Both the position numbers and the translations under genes were made by a program. This document shows positions 51,456 to 59,700 of a stretch of DNA of 64,000 nucleotides, one piece after another (positions within the stretch are counted from its first letter, which is position 1; each line of letters starts with the position of its first letter). The notes under the pieces are model-generated. The model worked only from the letters and a program-made list of their open reading frames with translations. It had not been told where the DNA came from and made no database searches. Location of the stretch: positions 67,001 to 131,000 of the forward strand of contig NZ_CYSA01000015.1 of NCBI RefSeq assembly GCF_001458355.1, read 5' to 3'. The DNA is from Thalassovita gelatinovora (lineage in GTDB: Bacteria > Pseudomonadota > Alphaproteobacteria > Rhodobacterales > Rhodobacteraceae).

Positions 51456-52475
51456 TCAGGGCCGCCGGAAGCGGAGCATGTTGCCTCGCCCGAAATAAAT
51501 CAGCTCAAGCCGTGTCGTCGTTGCGGTCGCGATACCATAACACAGCGGTTCGCGGTCTTCGGGGTTGGTTTCGATCAATACCGGGCCGCGGCCCTGCGGG
51601 GCGGCATCGCAGCCATCGGCAATCTGCAAAAACAGGTTGCTGAGGAAACTGCCGCCGTGGAATTCCCACATTTCCGAGCCGTGGATTTCAATCTTGTAGG
51701 CGGGATCATCGGTCGACACCCATTCGCCCTGCATCGCCGCCCGTAGATTGGCGAAAGGATCGCCCCCCGGAGCGATGGTGACGCTGTCCACCATCACTTC
51801 CATCGAGATGTCGCCAAATGACACGATTTCGCCCGAGACATGGAACGCCGCGCCCACGGGTTGATTGTACAGCCGATCCAGCAAATGCCGCGGAGTAGGC
51901 CCACCGTAGTAAGCGTAATATTTCCAGCCATTGCCGTGAAAGGCGCAATATTCGGACCCATCATCAACGGTGCAGCCCTGAAAGATCAGCAGATCGGAAA
52001 ACGTTTCGACATAGGTTCCGCGCCCGTCACCGCTCGGCAATGGGTCTGTTTTTTTTTCGGGGGCCGGCGGCGCGGGTTCATCGACCAGGGTCAGCTTGTA
52101 CTGCGTCGCGCTTTCGCCGGTGTCGACCTGACGAAAATCGCTGCGGTCAAAACCGCGCGCGGCGCAGTTTTCGTCGCCTTCGATGTTGAACACCTGCGGC
52201 GAAGTGCAGAACCAATAATCTTCGCCGTCAAAGGGCACGTCCGCAGCCGTAGCACGGTAATAGTAATAGCGTTGTTCCAGATCGCCGCTGACCACGGTTC
52301 CGCAACTGCCGTCGTCGATGTTCCACCATCCGCTTGACACCCATGTGTCGCCGGATTGGTACCCGACCGCAAGGCTGCGGCTGCGCCCGGTTTCGTTGCA
52401 GATTTCCAGCCCGGCCTGCGCCGCCCCCGCAACGCCCAGGCCGATTGCAACGGCACTTATCAACACATAGGTCAC
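51456..52475 (-). CDS. DUF1036 domain secreted protein
   Basis: A 339-aa protein from GTG 52475, with AAGGAG upstream. The signal peptide ends near GVAGAAQA-GL. The DUF1036 domain follows at once (LEICNETGRSRSLAVGYQSGDTWVSSGWWNIDDGSCGTVV...YYYYRATAADVPFDG). The C-terminal half is a separate region with an EGEW-type motif (MQGEWVSTDDPAYKIEIHG), possibly a lipocalin-like barrel. Function is unknown. It is convergent with choV. Confidence 0.82.
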   Translation of the reverse strand: MTYVLISAVAIGLGVAGAAQAGLEICNETGRSRSLAVGYQSGDTWVSSGWWNIDDGSCGTVVSGDLEQRYYYYRATAADVPFDGEDYWFCTSPQVFNIEGDENCAARGFDRSDFRQVDTGESATQYKLTLVDEPAPPAPEKKTDPLPSGDGRGTYVETFSDLLIFQGCTVDDGSEYCAFHGNGWKYYAYYGGPTPRHLLDRLYNQPVGAAFHVSGEIVSFGDISMEVMVDSVTIAPGGDPFANLRAAMQGEWVSTDDPAYKIEIHGSEMWEFHGGSFLSNLFLQIADGCDAAPQGRGPVLIETNPEDREPLCYGIATATTTRLELIYFGRGNMLRFRRP

Positions 52476-52525
52476 TGTCTACTCCTTATCCGGTGCCGCA
52501 GCATGGCCTGTTTCCAACGGTCGCG

Positions 52526-53431
52526 TCAAACCTTGGTTGCCAGCGCTGTCGGCGTCACCATCCGCCGCTTCAGCACCGCTTCGCGCCAAGTGATGAATGT
52601 GACCGACCCGACGATCACCAGACCCCCGACGATCACCCAGATATCGACGCCTTCGTCAAACACGAAATACCCCAGCAACACCGCCCAGAGAAGTTGCAGG
52701 AAGGAAACCGGCTGGGTCACCGCCACGGGGGCCGCCGCAAAGGCCAGCGTCATCGTGTAATGCCCCGCCGTGGCCGCGCTGGCGACGCAAAACAGGATCA
52801 AAAGTGCCTCGGCGTCCGGCGTGACCCAGTTCATGATCGCCAGAGGTGCCAGCCCGATCGACACGAAAATCGACAACATCGCCACGACGATGGCCGCGTT
52901 CACTTCTTCGGCAAGGATTTTCGCCAACAGGTAGGATGCGCCGAAGACAAGCGCCGTGAACAGCATCGCCAGATGCCCCAAGCCGACTTCGCGGAATCCC
53001 GGACGCAGAATGATAAGACCGCCGATGAGCGCCGCGATGATCGCAAGGATCCGCCGTACGGCCAGTCTTTCACCCAGAAACAGCGCCGCCCCCAACGTCA
53101 CATAGATCGGCGACATGAAATTCATCGCTGTCACGTCTGCGATCGGGATCCGCGCCATCGCAAAGAACCACAGCGCCACCCCCACGGAATGCGCAAAGCC
53201 GCGCGCGGCGAACAATTTCCATTGCCGTCCGGTCAGCCCCGATTTCAACAAGGGCCGCAGCAGCGGAATAAAGAAGACAAGCCCCATGACATAGCGCAGG
53301 AAGGCGGCTTCGGGGGCCGGGACGCGCGGGCCCAGATGCTTGACCAAGGCGGTCACGCCAACGAACAGGATCCCGGTTACCAGCATCCAGAAGACGCCAA
53401 CCACCGGTCGCGTGGTTTTTTCTGTACTCAT
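52526..53431 (-). CDS. EamA (DMT) family transporter
   Basis: A 301-aa, ten-helix transporter with two EamA repeats (FWMLVTGILFVGVTALVKHLG... and LAMLFTALVFGASYLLAKILAEE...). EAAFLRYVMGLVFFIPLL and ALWFFAMARIPIADVTAMNFMSPIYV are typical of the roseobacter-type DMT exporters. The substrate is unknown; it lies beside the arginine/lysine exporter argO. Confidence 0.87.
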   Translation of the reverse strand: MSTEKTTRPVVGVFWMLVTGILFVGVTALVKHLGPRVPAPEAAFLRYVMGLVFFIPLLRPLLKSGLTGRQWKLFAARGFAHSVGVALWFFAMARIPIADVTAMNFMSPIYVTLGAALFLGERLAVRRILAIIAALIGGLIILRPGFREVGLGHLAMLFTALVFGASYLLAKILAEEVNAAIVVAMLSIFVSIGLAPLAIMNWVTPDAEALLILFCVASAATAGHYTMTLAFAAAPVAVTQPVSFLQLLWAVLLGYFVFDEGVDIWVIVGGLVIVGSVTFITWREAVLKRRMVTPTALATKV

Positions 53432-53479
53432 GACAGCATAAGTTCACGATCCCGCAGACCGCTGCAAGCACAGAACAGC

Positions 53480-54073
53480 CTAAAAAATCAGCGACGCGGC
53501 GATTCCCCACATGATTGTGCCCACGATCAGGTCCAAAACCTGCCAGGAGCGCGGTTTTGCGAATAGCGGCGCCAGAAGTCGCGCGCCGTAGCCCAGGCTG
53601 AAAAAGAATGCCAAGCTTGCCCCCATAGCGCCAAGGGCAAACCCCAAGCGGTCGTCATATTGCGACGACACCGATCCCAGCAACACCACGGTATCGAGAT
53701 AGACATGCGGATTGGCCCAAGTGAACAGCAAGCAGGTGACAATCGCCGCCCATAACGACGGCCGGTCCGCTTCGCCGCTTTGCAGCGCCCCCGAACCGGT
53801 CCAAGCGGCGGCAAAGGCCTTGATCCCGTACAGGATCAGGAATGCCGCCCCGCCCCAGCGCATCAGCGGTTCAAACCACGGCCATGCACGGGTCAACCCG
53901 CCGACCCCCGCGACACCGGCGGCGATCAGGATCGCGTCGCTCAACGCACAGATCAGAACGATCGGCAGAACATGCAGCCGCAACAGCCCCTGCCGCAGCA
54001 CGAAGGCATTCTGCGCCCCGATGGCAACGATCAGCGACAGGCCCAGCCCGAAACCGGCGATCCACGCATCCAT
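53480..54073 (-). CDS. argO: LysE/ArgO-family amino acid exporter
   Basis: A 197-aa exporter with about six helices. GFGLGLSLIVAIGAQNAFVLRQGLLR is the LysE/ArgO signature, followed by LICALSDAILIAAGVAGVGG and LLFTWANPHVYLDTVVLLGSV. Divergent from argP, the usual activator of argO, across an 88-bp AT-rich promoter. Likely exports arginine and/or lysine. Confidence 0.9.
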   Translation of the reverse strand: MDAWIAGFGLGLSLIVAIGAQNAFVLRQGLLRLHVLPIVLICALSDAILIAAGVAGVGGLTRAWPWFEPLMRWGGAAFLILYGIKAFAAAWTGSGALQSGEADRPSLWAAIVTCLLFTWANPHVYLDTVVLLGSVSSQYDDRLGFALGAMGASLAFFFSLGYGARLLAPLFAKPRSWQVLDLIVGTIMWGIAASLIF

Positions 54074-54161
54074 ATCCGTTCCTTTCCTTTTTCGGGTTTT
54101 GACTAGCGTCGGAATTGAGGATATTCAAATTAAAGAATTACCACTTACATAAGAATTGCTA

Positions 54162-55025
54162 ATGCTGGACTACGATCAGTTGGAAACCTTGGCGGCGGTG
54201 CTGCGCAGCGGCAGTTTCGAAGCCGCGGCGGCGCAATTGCATGTGACTCAATCGGCGGTGTCGCAACGCATTCGCCAATTGGAAGAACGGATCGGGTCGC
54301 CTTTGGTGTTGCGGGGGCACCCCTGTACCGGAACCGAAACCGGTTTGCGGCTGGCCCGGCATGCCGAAGAAGTGGCTTTGCTGGAAAGTCAGGTCACCGA
54401 TGCCATACCGCGCCCCGCCGCCCGGATGCGGATTGCCATCAATGCCGACAGTCTGGCAACTTGGGTGTTGCCGGCGCTGGCGGAACATCCGTCGCAATAT
54501 TTCGATCTGGTGGTGGATGATCAGGATCATTCCGCCGAATGGTTGAAACGGGGGGATGTCAGTGCCGCAGTCACTTCGGTGGCGCAGGCGCCCAAAGGAT
54601 GCGACAGCGTCAGCCTTGGGCAGTTCCGCTATATCGCCACGGCCAGCCCGGATTTCATCGCCCGCTATTTATCCACAGGGGTGACAGCCGCCAATCTGAT
54701 GCAGGCACCCATGCTGGTTTTCAACAGTAAAGACAACCTGCAACATACTTGGTTAAAAAGATATTTCAAAGTTATCCACAGACCTAAATCGCATCTAATC
54801 CCATCCACGCAAGGGTTTGTGGACGCCGCAGTCTTGGGGATGGGTTGGGGATTAAATCCCGAGGTTCTGGTACGCGATCATCTGCGTTCGGGAGCGTTGC
54901 GCCCGCTGCTGCCGGAGGCCGAGCATGATATTCCGCTTTATTGGCAGACCAGTCGGTTAATGGCGCGCGCCTTGGCCCCAGTTACCGCGTCAATCCGTCA
55001 GGCAGCCAAGCTAGCCCTGTTTTAG
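54162..55025 (+). CDS. argP: LysR-family regulator ArgP (IciA)
   Basis: A 287-aa LysR-type regulator. The helix-turn-helix is LAAVLRSGSFEAAAAQLHVTQSAVSQRIRQLE, and the ArgP-type features GSPLVLRGHPCTGTETGLRLARHAEEVALLE and GWGLNPEVLVRDHLRSGALRPL are present. It controls amino-acid export (argO). The 3' half is odd: around 54740-54810 the codons turn AT-rich (LKRYFKVIHRPKSHLIPS) and two perfect DnaA boxes lie inside the coding sequence, as if the gene overlaps a replication origin. ATG 54162 is preferred over TTG 54156. Confidence 0.92.
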   Translation: MLDYDQLETLAAVLRSGSFEAAAAQLHVTQSAVSQRIRQLEERIGSPLVLRGHPCTGTETGLRLARHAEEVALLESQVTDAIPRPAARMRIAINADSLATWVLPALAEHPSQYFDLVVDDQDHSAEWLKRGDVSAAVTSVAQAPKGCDSVSLGQFRYIATASPDFIARYLSTGVTAANLMQAPMLVFNSKDNLQHTWLKRYFKVIHRPKSHLIPSTQGFVDAAVLGMGWGLNPEVLVRDHLRSGALRPLLPEAEHDIPLYWQTSRLMARALAPVTASIRQAAKLALF

Positions 55026-55471
55026 AGGATATATTCAACATATTGTTTTAATTACTGCATTTCACACAATCCACAGAGTTATCCACAGGCAATCTTAAAC
55101 GTTTTCCACAGACGACCTGCCACTGAAAACAATACACAAAGTTATCCACAGGGCGTTCCGGCGCGTTGATCTATCCACAAACGATCCACAATTTGAAGCA
55201 GCCGCCATATCAGCCGGTCCCGGTCTGCCTTGGTCCGAATTTGCCTCACCGGGACGATCTGGGGGTGAATTCTGACCGGCTGCATATGCCCCGAATGATC
55301 AGCAAGACCCGTGCGATTTGCCGGCCCTATCTATCCCGGACTGTACGCTGCGATGTGGATAAACGGCCATAACCAGCGCCTGATTGGCCTGAAATCCGCC
55401 CCTACCCCCCCTGAAAAGCCGCTTTAGTCAAATCAGACCGCCACAGCGTCATATTGTCGTAATTCGACAAT
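54669..55471. other. Candidate chromosomal replication origin (DnaA-box cluster plus AT-rich DNA)
   Basis: Perfect DnaA boxes TTATCCACA occur at 54669-54677, 54772-54780, 55079-55087 and 55142-55150 on the plus strand and at 55354-55362 on the minus strand. Near matches are at 55067 (CAATCCACA), 55102 (TTTTCCACA), 55171 (CTATCCACA) and 55182 (CGATCCACA), all on the plus strand. An AT-rich stretch at 55020-55070 adjoins the densest part and could be the unwinding element. The non-coding part is 55026-55608 (583 bp), the largest gene-free gap in the window. Five perfect 9-mers in 0.7 kb far exceed chance. Origin function is inferred; titration of DnaA is the alternative. Confidence 0.6.
55453..55471. 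repeat. 19-bp perfect inverted repeat in the candidate origin
   Basis: ATTGTCG-TAATT-CGACAAT, a perfect 7-bp palindrome with an AT-rich centre. It lies 91 bp beyond the last DnaA box and about 140 bp past the yebC stop codon. It could be an operator or an origin-binding-protein site; no protein can be assigned. Confidence 0.5.
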
Positions 55472-55608
55472 TAATGAAGGCATTTTCGGAAATTCATCAC
55501 CTCAATAATTGCAAAAAGACAATCAATTCACAGAGCGAACCCGTCCTGTCACCATGCGGAAACGAAAACGGCACCCCTATGGGCGCCGAAATCGAGCTGA
55601 GAGGGGCC

Positions 55609-56349
55609 TCAGAGCTGTTCCATCACCTCGTCAGAGGCTTCGAAATTGGTCGTCACCCGCTGAACGTCATCATCGTCTTCCAGCGCATCGACCAGCTTCA
55701 TCAGCTTCTGCATCCCTTCAAGGTCCAGTTCGGTGGTGGTGGTTGGCCGCCAGACCAGTTTGGTCGACTCCGATTCACCCAATTCTGCTTCCAGCGCCGT
55801 CGACACGTCGTTCAGATCGGTATCGGCACACCAAACGACATGGCCGTCCTCCGAGCTTTCTACGTCTTCTGCACCGGCTTCGATTGCCGCCATCATGACG
55901 GTGTCGGCATCGCCAACTTCCGCCGGATAGGTCACTTCGCCCTTGCGTTCGAACATGAACCCCACCGACCCGGTTTCACCAAGGTTGCCGCCGTTCTTGG
56001 TGAAGGTGGACCGCACGTTCGATGCTGTGCGGTTACGGTTGTCGGTCATCGCTTCGACGATCACCGCCACGCCGTTGGTGCCATAGCCTTCGTAACGGAT
56101 TTCTTCGTATTCGTCGCCATCGCCAACCTGCGATTTCTTGATCGCGCGGTCGATCACGTCCTTGGGTACCGAATTCGACTTTGCTTCTTTCACCGCTAGG
56201 CGCAAGCGCGGGTTCTTGTCGGGATCGGGGTCGCCCATTTTCGCGGCGACGGTGATTTCTTTCGACAATTTGGAAAACAGCTTGGACCGCGCGGCGTCCT
56301 GACGCCCTTTGCGGTGCTGAATATTTGCCCATTTAGAATGGCCGGCCAT
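55609..56349 (-). CDS. yebC: YebC/PmpR family regulatory protein
   Basis: A 246-aa protein beginning [19 protein letters not shown], the invariant YebC start. [45 protein letters not shown] is the family core. Members are described as transcriptional regulators and, more recently, as ribosome-associated factors easing proline-rich stalling. ATG 56349 has GGAGG upstream. It lies next to the candidate origin region. Confidence 0.95.
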   Translation of the reverse strand: MAGHSKWANIQHRKGRQDAARSKLFSKLSKEITVAAKMGDPDPDKNPRLRLAVKEAKSNSVPKDVIDRAIKKSQVGDGDEYEEIRYEGYGTNGVAVIVEAMTDNRNRTASNVRSTFTKNGGNLGETGSVGFMFERKGEVTYPAEVGDADTVMMAAIEAGAEDVESSEDGHVVWCADTDLNDVSTALEAELGESESTKLVWRPTTTTELDLEGMQKLMKLVDALEDDDDVQRVTTNFEASDEVMEQL

Positions 56350-56440
56350 GATGCCTCCGATCGATTTCTCTTGGTTTGGAGTTCTATAAGTCACCCGGGC
56401 GGGGGGCTGCAAGCCTCAGCCGCCCCTAAAATCAGGCGGA

Positions 56441-58219
56441 TCAGAGTGGCCAGAGCAACGGAATCAGCGCCGAGGCCAAAATCCCCATGCTCAGATTGAG
56501 CGGAATGCCCACCCGCATGAAATCGGTAAACTTGTACCCGCCGGGCCCGTAGACCAACATATTGGTCTGATACCCGATCGGGGTGGCAAAGCTGCATGAT
56601 GCCGCCACCATCACGGCCACCACCAAGGGCCGCGGATCGATCCCCATCGCATCGGCCAACCCGATGGCAATCGGCGTCACCACGACCGCAACGGCGTTGT
56701 TTGATACCATTTCGGTCAACACCGAAGTCAGCAGGTAAATCACCCAAATCACCACAAACGCGGGCATTCCCGCCAATAACGGCGCAATGGCATTGGCGAT
56801 CAACGCCACCGCCCCGGTATGATCCAGCGCCGCCCCAATCGCCAGCATGGCAAAGATCAGCGCCAATAACCGCCCGTCGACAAAGGAAAACGCTTCGTCG
56901 GAATCGATGCAGCGCGTGACCAGAACCACCCCCACCGCGATCATCGACAACAGCAGGATCGGGGCCACGCCAAACCCGGCAAGCACCACAACCGCCAGCA
57001 GCGACACCACCGCCAGCGGTGCGTGACCGCGGCGGAACGCGCGCGCCGAGGGTTGGGTCACATCGACCATATCCATGTCGCGCGCCAACCGGTGAATATC
57101 TTCTGGGGCCCCTTCCAGCAGCAGCGTATCACCAACCCGGACCACCAGTTCATCCAACTGCAAGCCGATGTTCTGATTGCGACGATGCACCGCCAACGGA
57201 TAAACCCCGTACCGGCGGCGCAACCGCATCGATCCCATCGACCGCCCGACCATTTTACACCCCGGGGTGATCAGAACCTCGACGGTCGATGTTTCCACCG
57301 CGCCGACCTGATCGAGCCGTTTGAGGCTTTTGTCGCGCTGCAGGCTCAGCAGTTCGGTCATTCGGGTGCGCAACACGACCCGGTCGCCGACCTGCAACGT
57401 GACATCCTGCAAATTGCGCCGCAGCGAATGATCGCCACGGATCACATCGATCAGCCGGACGCCTTCGCGCTTGAACAACTGAACGCTCAGCACTTCGCGT
57501 CCGATCAGGTTGGATTCGGGCGGGATCACTGCTTCGGTGAAAAACTTCATCTTCGACCGGTCGGTCAACATCGACGCCATCGAGGTCCGCTCGGGCAGCA
57601 ATTTGCGCCCGAACAGCAACAGGTAAATCATCCCCCAGGCGACCAGAACCAAGGCCAGCGGCGTCACTTCGAATATGCTGAACCCTTCCAGCCCCTGCGC
57701 CCGCGCGACCCCGTCGACTAGCAGGTTGGTCGAGGTGCCGATCAGCGTCAGGGTGCCGCCGATAATTGCGGCATAGCTTAATGGAATCAGCAACTTGGAC
57801 GCGGCCACCCCCATGGTTCGCGCCAATTGCACGAAGACCGGAATCATCACCACGACAACCGGCGTGTTATTCATGATGGCAGATCCCACCACCGCCACTG
57901 CCAGCAACATCGCCAGCGCCAGTTTCGGGCTTTTCTGTGCCTGCCGGTCGGCCGCGGCGGTGATCGCATCCAGCGCCCCGGTCCGCACCAACGCGCCCAT
58001 CACGATGAACATCGCCGCAATGGTCCAAGGTGCCGGGTTCGACAATACCATCAGCGCGGCATCATAGGGCAATAGCCCCAGCGCCAGCAGCACTGCCACC
58101 CCGGCAATCGCCACCACTTCGGTCGGCAGGACTTCCTTGGTGAACAGCACGAACATTCCCAGCACCACGCAAAGCGCAACGACGGCCTGGCCGGTTTGGG
58201 ATAATTCAATCAGCAGCAT
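56441..58219 (-). CDS. SLC13-type permease with two TrkA-C domains
   Basis: A 592-aa ion transporter-superfamily protein. The membrane halves flank a cytoplasmic pair of RCK_C/TrkA-C domains at about residues 215-385 (GREVLSVQLFKREGVRLIDVIRGDHSLR and GRSMGSMRLRRRYGVYPLAVHRRNQNIG). The conserved SLC13 motifs NNTPVVVVMIPVFVQLA and IGTSTNLLVDGVA occur in the first half, with SNNAVAVVVTPIAIGLADAMG and CSFATPIGYQTNMLVYGPG in the second. Probably transports a dicarboxylate, sulfate or other anion with Na+. Confidence 0.88.
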   Translation of the reverse strand: MLLIELSQTGQAVVALCVVLGMFVLFTKEVLPTEVVAIAGVAVLLALGLLPYDAALMVLSNPAPWTIAAMFIVMGALVRTGALDAITAAADRQAQKSPKLALAMLLAVAVVGSAIMNNTPVVVVMIPVFVQLARTMGVAASKLLIPLSYAAIIGGTLTLIGTSTNLLVDGVARAQGLEGFSIFEVTPLALVLVAWGMIYLLLFGRKLLPERTSMASMLTDRSKMKFFTEAVIPPESNLIGREVLSVQLFKREGVRLIDVIRGDHSLRRNLQDVTLQVGDRVVLRTRMTELLSLQRDKSLKRLDQVGAVETSTVEVLITPGCKMVGRSMGSMRLRRRYGVYPLAVHRRNQNIGLQLDELVVRVGDTLLLEGAPEDIHRLARDMDMVDVTQPSARAFRRGHAPLAVVSLLAVVVLAGFGVAPILLLSMIAVGVVLVTRCIDSDEAFSFVDGRLLALIFAMLAIGAALDHTGAVALIANAIAPLLAGMPAFVVIWVIYLLTSVLTEMVSNNAVAVVVTPIAIGLADAMGIDPRPLVVAVMVAASCSFATPIGYQTNMLVYGPGGYKFTDFMRVGIPLNLSMGILASALIPLLWPL

Positions 58220-58323
58220 TCAATCCGCGCGCCTCGGTCATAAACTGGTTCAGTTTTGCCCAGCAAGCGGACGGCAACAAGAGGGATTATCGTCTGGGTG
58301 CCGGAACGCCGCAGCGGATCGTG

Positions 58324-59136
58324 TCAAAGCCCTGCCTGTTGCAACCGTCCACCCTGCCGGATCATCCGGATATCGATGGCTTTGCCGGTGCGGTCATCGG
58401 TTTCCACGAAGACGCCGGACAGGGTTGCTTCTTCCAGCGCCGGGGTGAACCGCGATTTCGCCATGCCGGTAACAAAGCGGCGCATCGGTTCAGTTTTTTC
58501 CATGCCAATCACGCTGTTGTAATCGCCGCACATGCCCGCATCGGTCAGAAAACCGGTCCCTTTTGGCAAAATCTGGGCATCGCCGGTGGGCACATGGGTA
58601 TGGGTGCCAACGACAAGGCTGGCGCGGCCATCGCAGAAATGCCCCATGCCCATCTTTTCGCTGGTCGCTTCGCAATGGACATCAACCAGCGCCGCCTGCA
58701 CCGCGCCGCCCAGAACATGCTGGCGCAGCACCGTATCGATGGCGGAAAACGGATCGTCAAAGGCCCGTTTCATGAACACGTTGCCCAGAACCTGCGTCAC
58801 CAGGATCTTGCGGCCGCGCCGGTCGCTGAACACCCGGTGGCCACGCCCCGGTGCCCCTTTGGCAAAATTCAACGGCCGCAGGATGCGCGGTTCGGTTTCG
58901 ATGAATTGCAGCATCTCTTTTTGGTCAAAGGAATGATCGCCCAGCGTCACGCAATCGGCCCCGGCTTCCAGCAGAAGCTTGGCATGCGCGGCACTCAATC
59001 CCGCGCCACTGCTGGCGTTTTCGCCATTGACCACAACGAAATCCAACCGCCAGTCGTCGCGCAGACGCGGCAGGTTTTCACTCACGGCGCGCCGGCCCGC
59101 GCGCCCCATCACATCGCCTAGAAACAATATTCTCAT
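58324..59136 (-). CDS. YmdB-family metallophosphoesterase (TIGR00282)
   Basis: A 270-aa calcineurin-like phosphoesterase. Metal motifs: MRILFLGDVMGRAGRRA, VVVNGENASSGAGLS, LGDHSFDQKEM and VVGTHTHVPTGDAQI, ending with MCGDYNSVIGM. This is the YmdB/TIGR00282 group, whose Bacillus member hydrolyses 2',3'-cyclic nucleotides. From memory, in many relatives it sits next to 5-formyl-THF cyclo-ligase, which here lies 3.2 kb away. Confidence 0.9.
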   Translation of the reverse strand: MRILFLGDVMGRAGRRAVSENLPRLRDDWRLDFVVVNGENASSGAGLSAAHAKLLLEAGADCVTLGDHSFDQKEMLQFIETEPRILRPLNFAKGAPGRGHRVFSDRRGRKILVTQVLGNVFMKRAFDDPFSAIDTVLRQHVLGGAVQAALVDVHCEATSEKMGMGHFCDGRASLVVGTHTHVPTGDAQILPKGTGFLTDAGMCGDYNSVIGMEKTEPMRRFVTGMAKSRFTPALEEATLSGVFVETDDRTGKAIDIRMIRQGGRLQQAGL

Positions 59137-59190
59137 ACCGCTTGCTAGGCTTCCCGGTACGAAGGTTCAAGAGAGAGGCTGCGCGACCTC

Positions 59191-59225
59191 CTTTCATTGT
59201 TACCAAAATACTCCTGCCGGAGGCC
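59191..59225 (-). terminator. Rhodobacteraceae-type terminator element
   Basis: Read on the minus strand: GGCCTCCGGCAGGAGTATTT followed by TGG. A short CTCC-GGCA-GGAG hairpin is followed by TATTTT. From memory, this GCCTCCGGCGGGAGTATTT-like sequence is a very common 3'-end element in Rhodobacteraceae. It lies downstream of the IS remnant. Confidence 0.55.
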
Positions 59226-59306
59226 AGGTTTTCCGCCTCTGCGGATGCGCAATAACCCTCCCGCGGTTGCTAAAAATGTTTTAATCTCAATGGAATATAG
59301 CCCGCC

Positions 59307-59666
59307 TCACCCGCGCAAGGTTTCGGGATGGTTCGCAGTGGTTTGCCGATACGATTGCAGATATTTTTTCACGCTTTCAAACAGGCCGGCAACGGCCGGG
59401 GTGAAAAGCCTGCCCATAGGGAAGTCTGCGGTTGGTGAAGGACCACGGTTCGTCAAACGACCCGATCCACCAGATGCCGGGATTGAATACCGCACCCGTT
59501 TTATCCGCAGCCGCAACGGCTCAAAGCAGACGAATCGGGTATCAGCCCCCAGACAAAGGCTCCGGTGCGCTGGAACCGTCAGCGCACCGGGCGATCCTTG
59601 CTTGCATGTTGCAACGCAGATCGCGGCTGTCTTGAACGACAAATCCAACCCGACAAACCGTTTCAT
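59307..59666 (-). pseudogene. IS110-family transposase N-terminal remnant
   Basis: From ATG 59666 the first residues MKRFVGLDLSFKTAAICVA match the RNase H-like DEDD N terminus of IS110-family transposases (catalytic Asp in GLDLS). After about 20 residues similarity disappears, and the remainder of the open frame (to 59307) is Arg/Pro-rich junk-like sequence. No transposase C terminus or IS ends are visible nearby. Best read as a decayed fragment left by an old insertion. It sits immediately downstream of the aminotransferase gene. Confidence 0.5.
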
Positions 59667-59700
59667 GCCTCGATCCGGCAATCAGGTTTGGCAAGGCAGA

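Noticed and set aside
53700-54102. Several plus-strand frames opposite argO
   Set aside because: They are antisense to a well-supported LysE/ArgO gene and have low-complexity Arg/Pro/His composition.
55166-55372. 68-codon frame inside the DnaA-box region
   Set aside because: It starts within the box cluster and has no ribosome site. The residues are His/Pro/Arg-rich without pattern, so non-coding origin-like DNA is a better reading.
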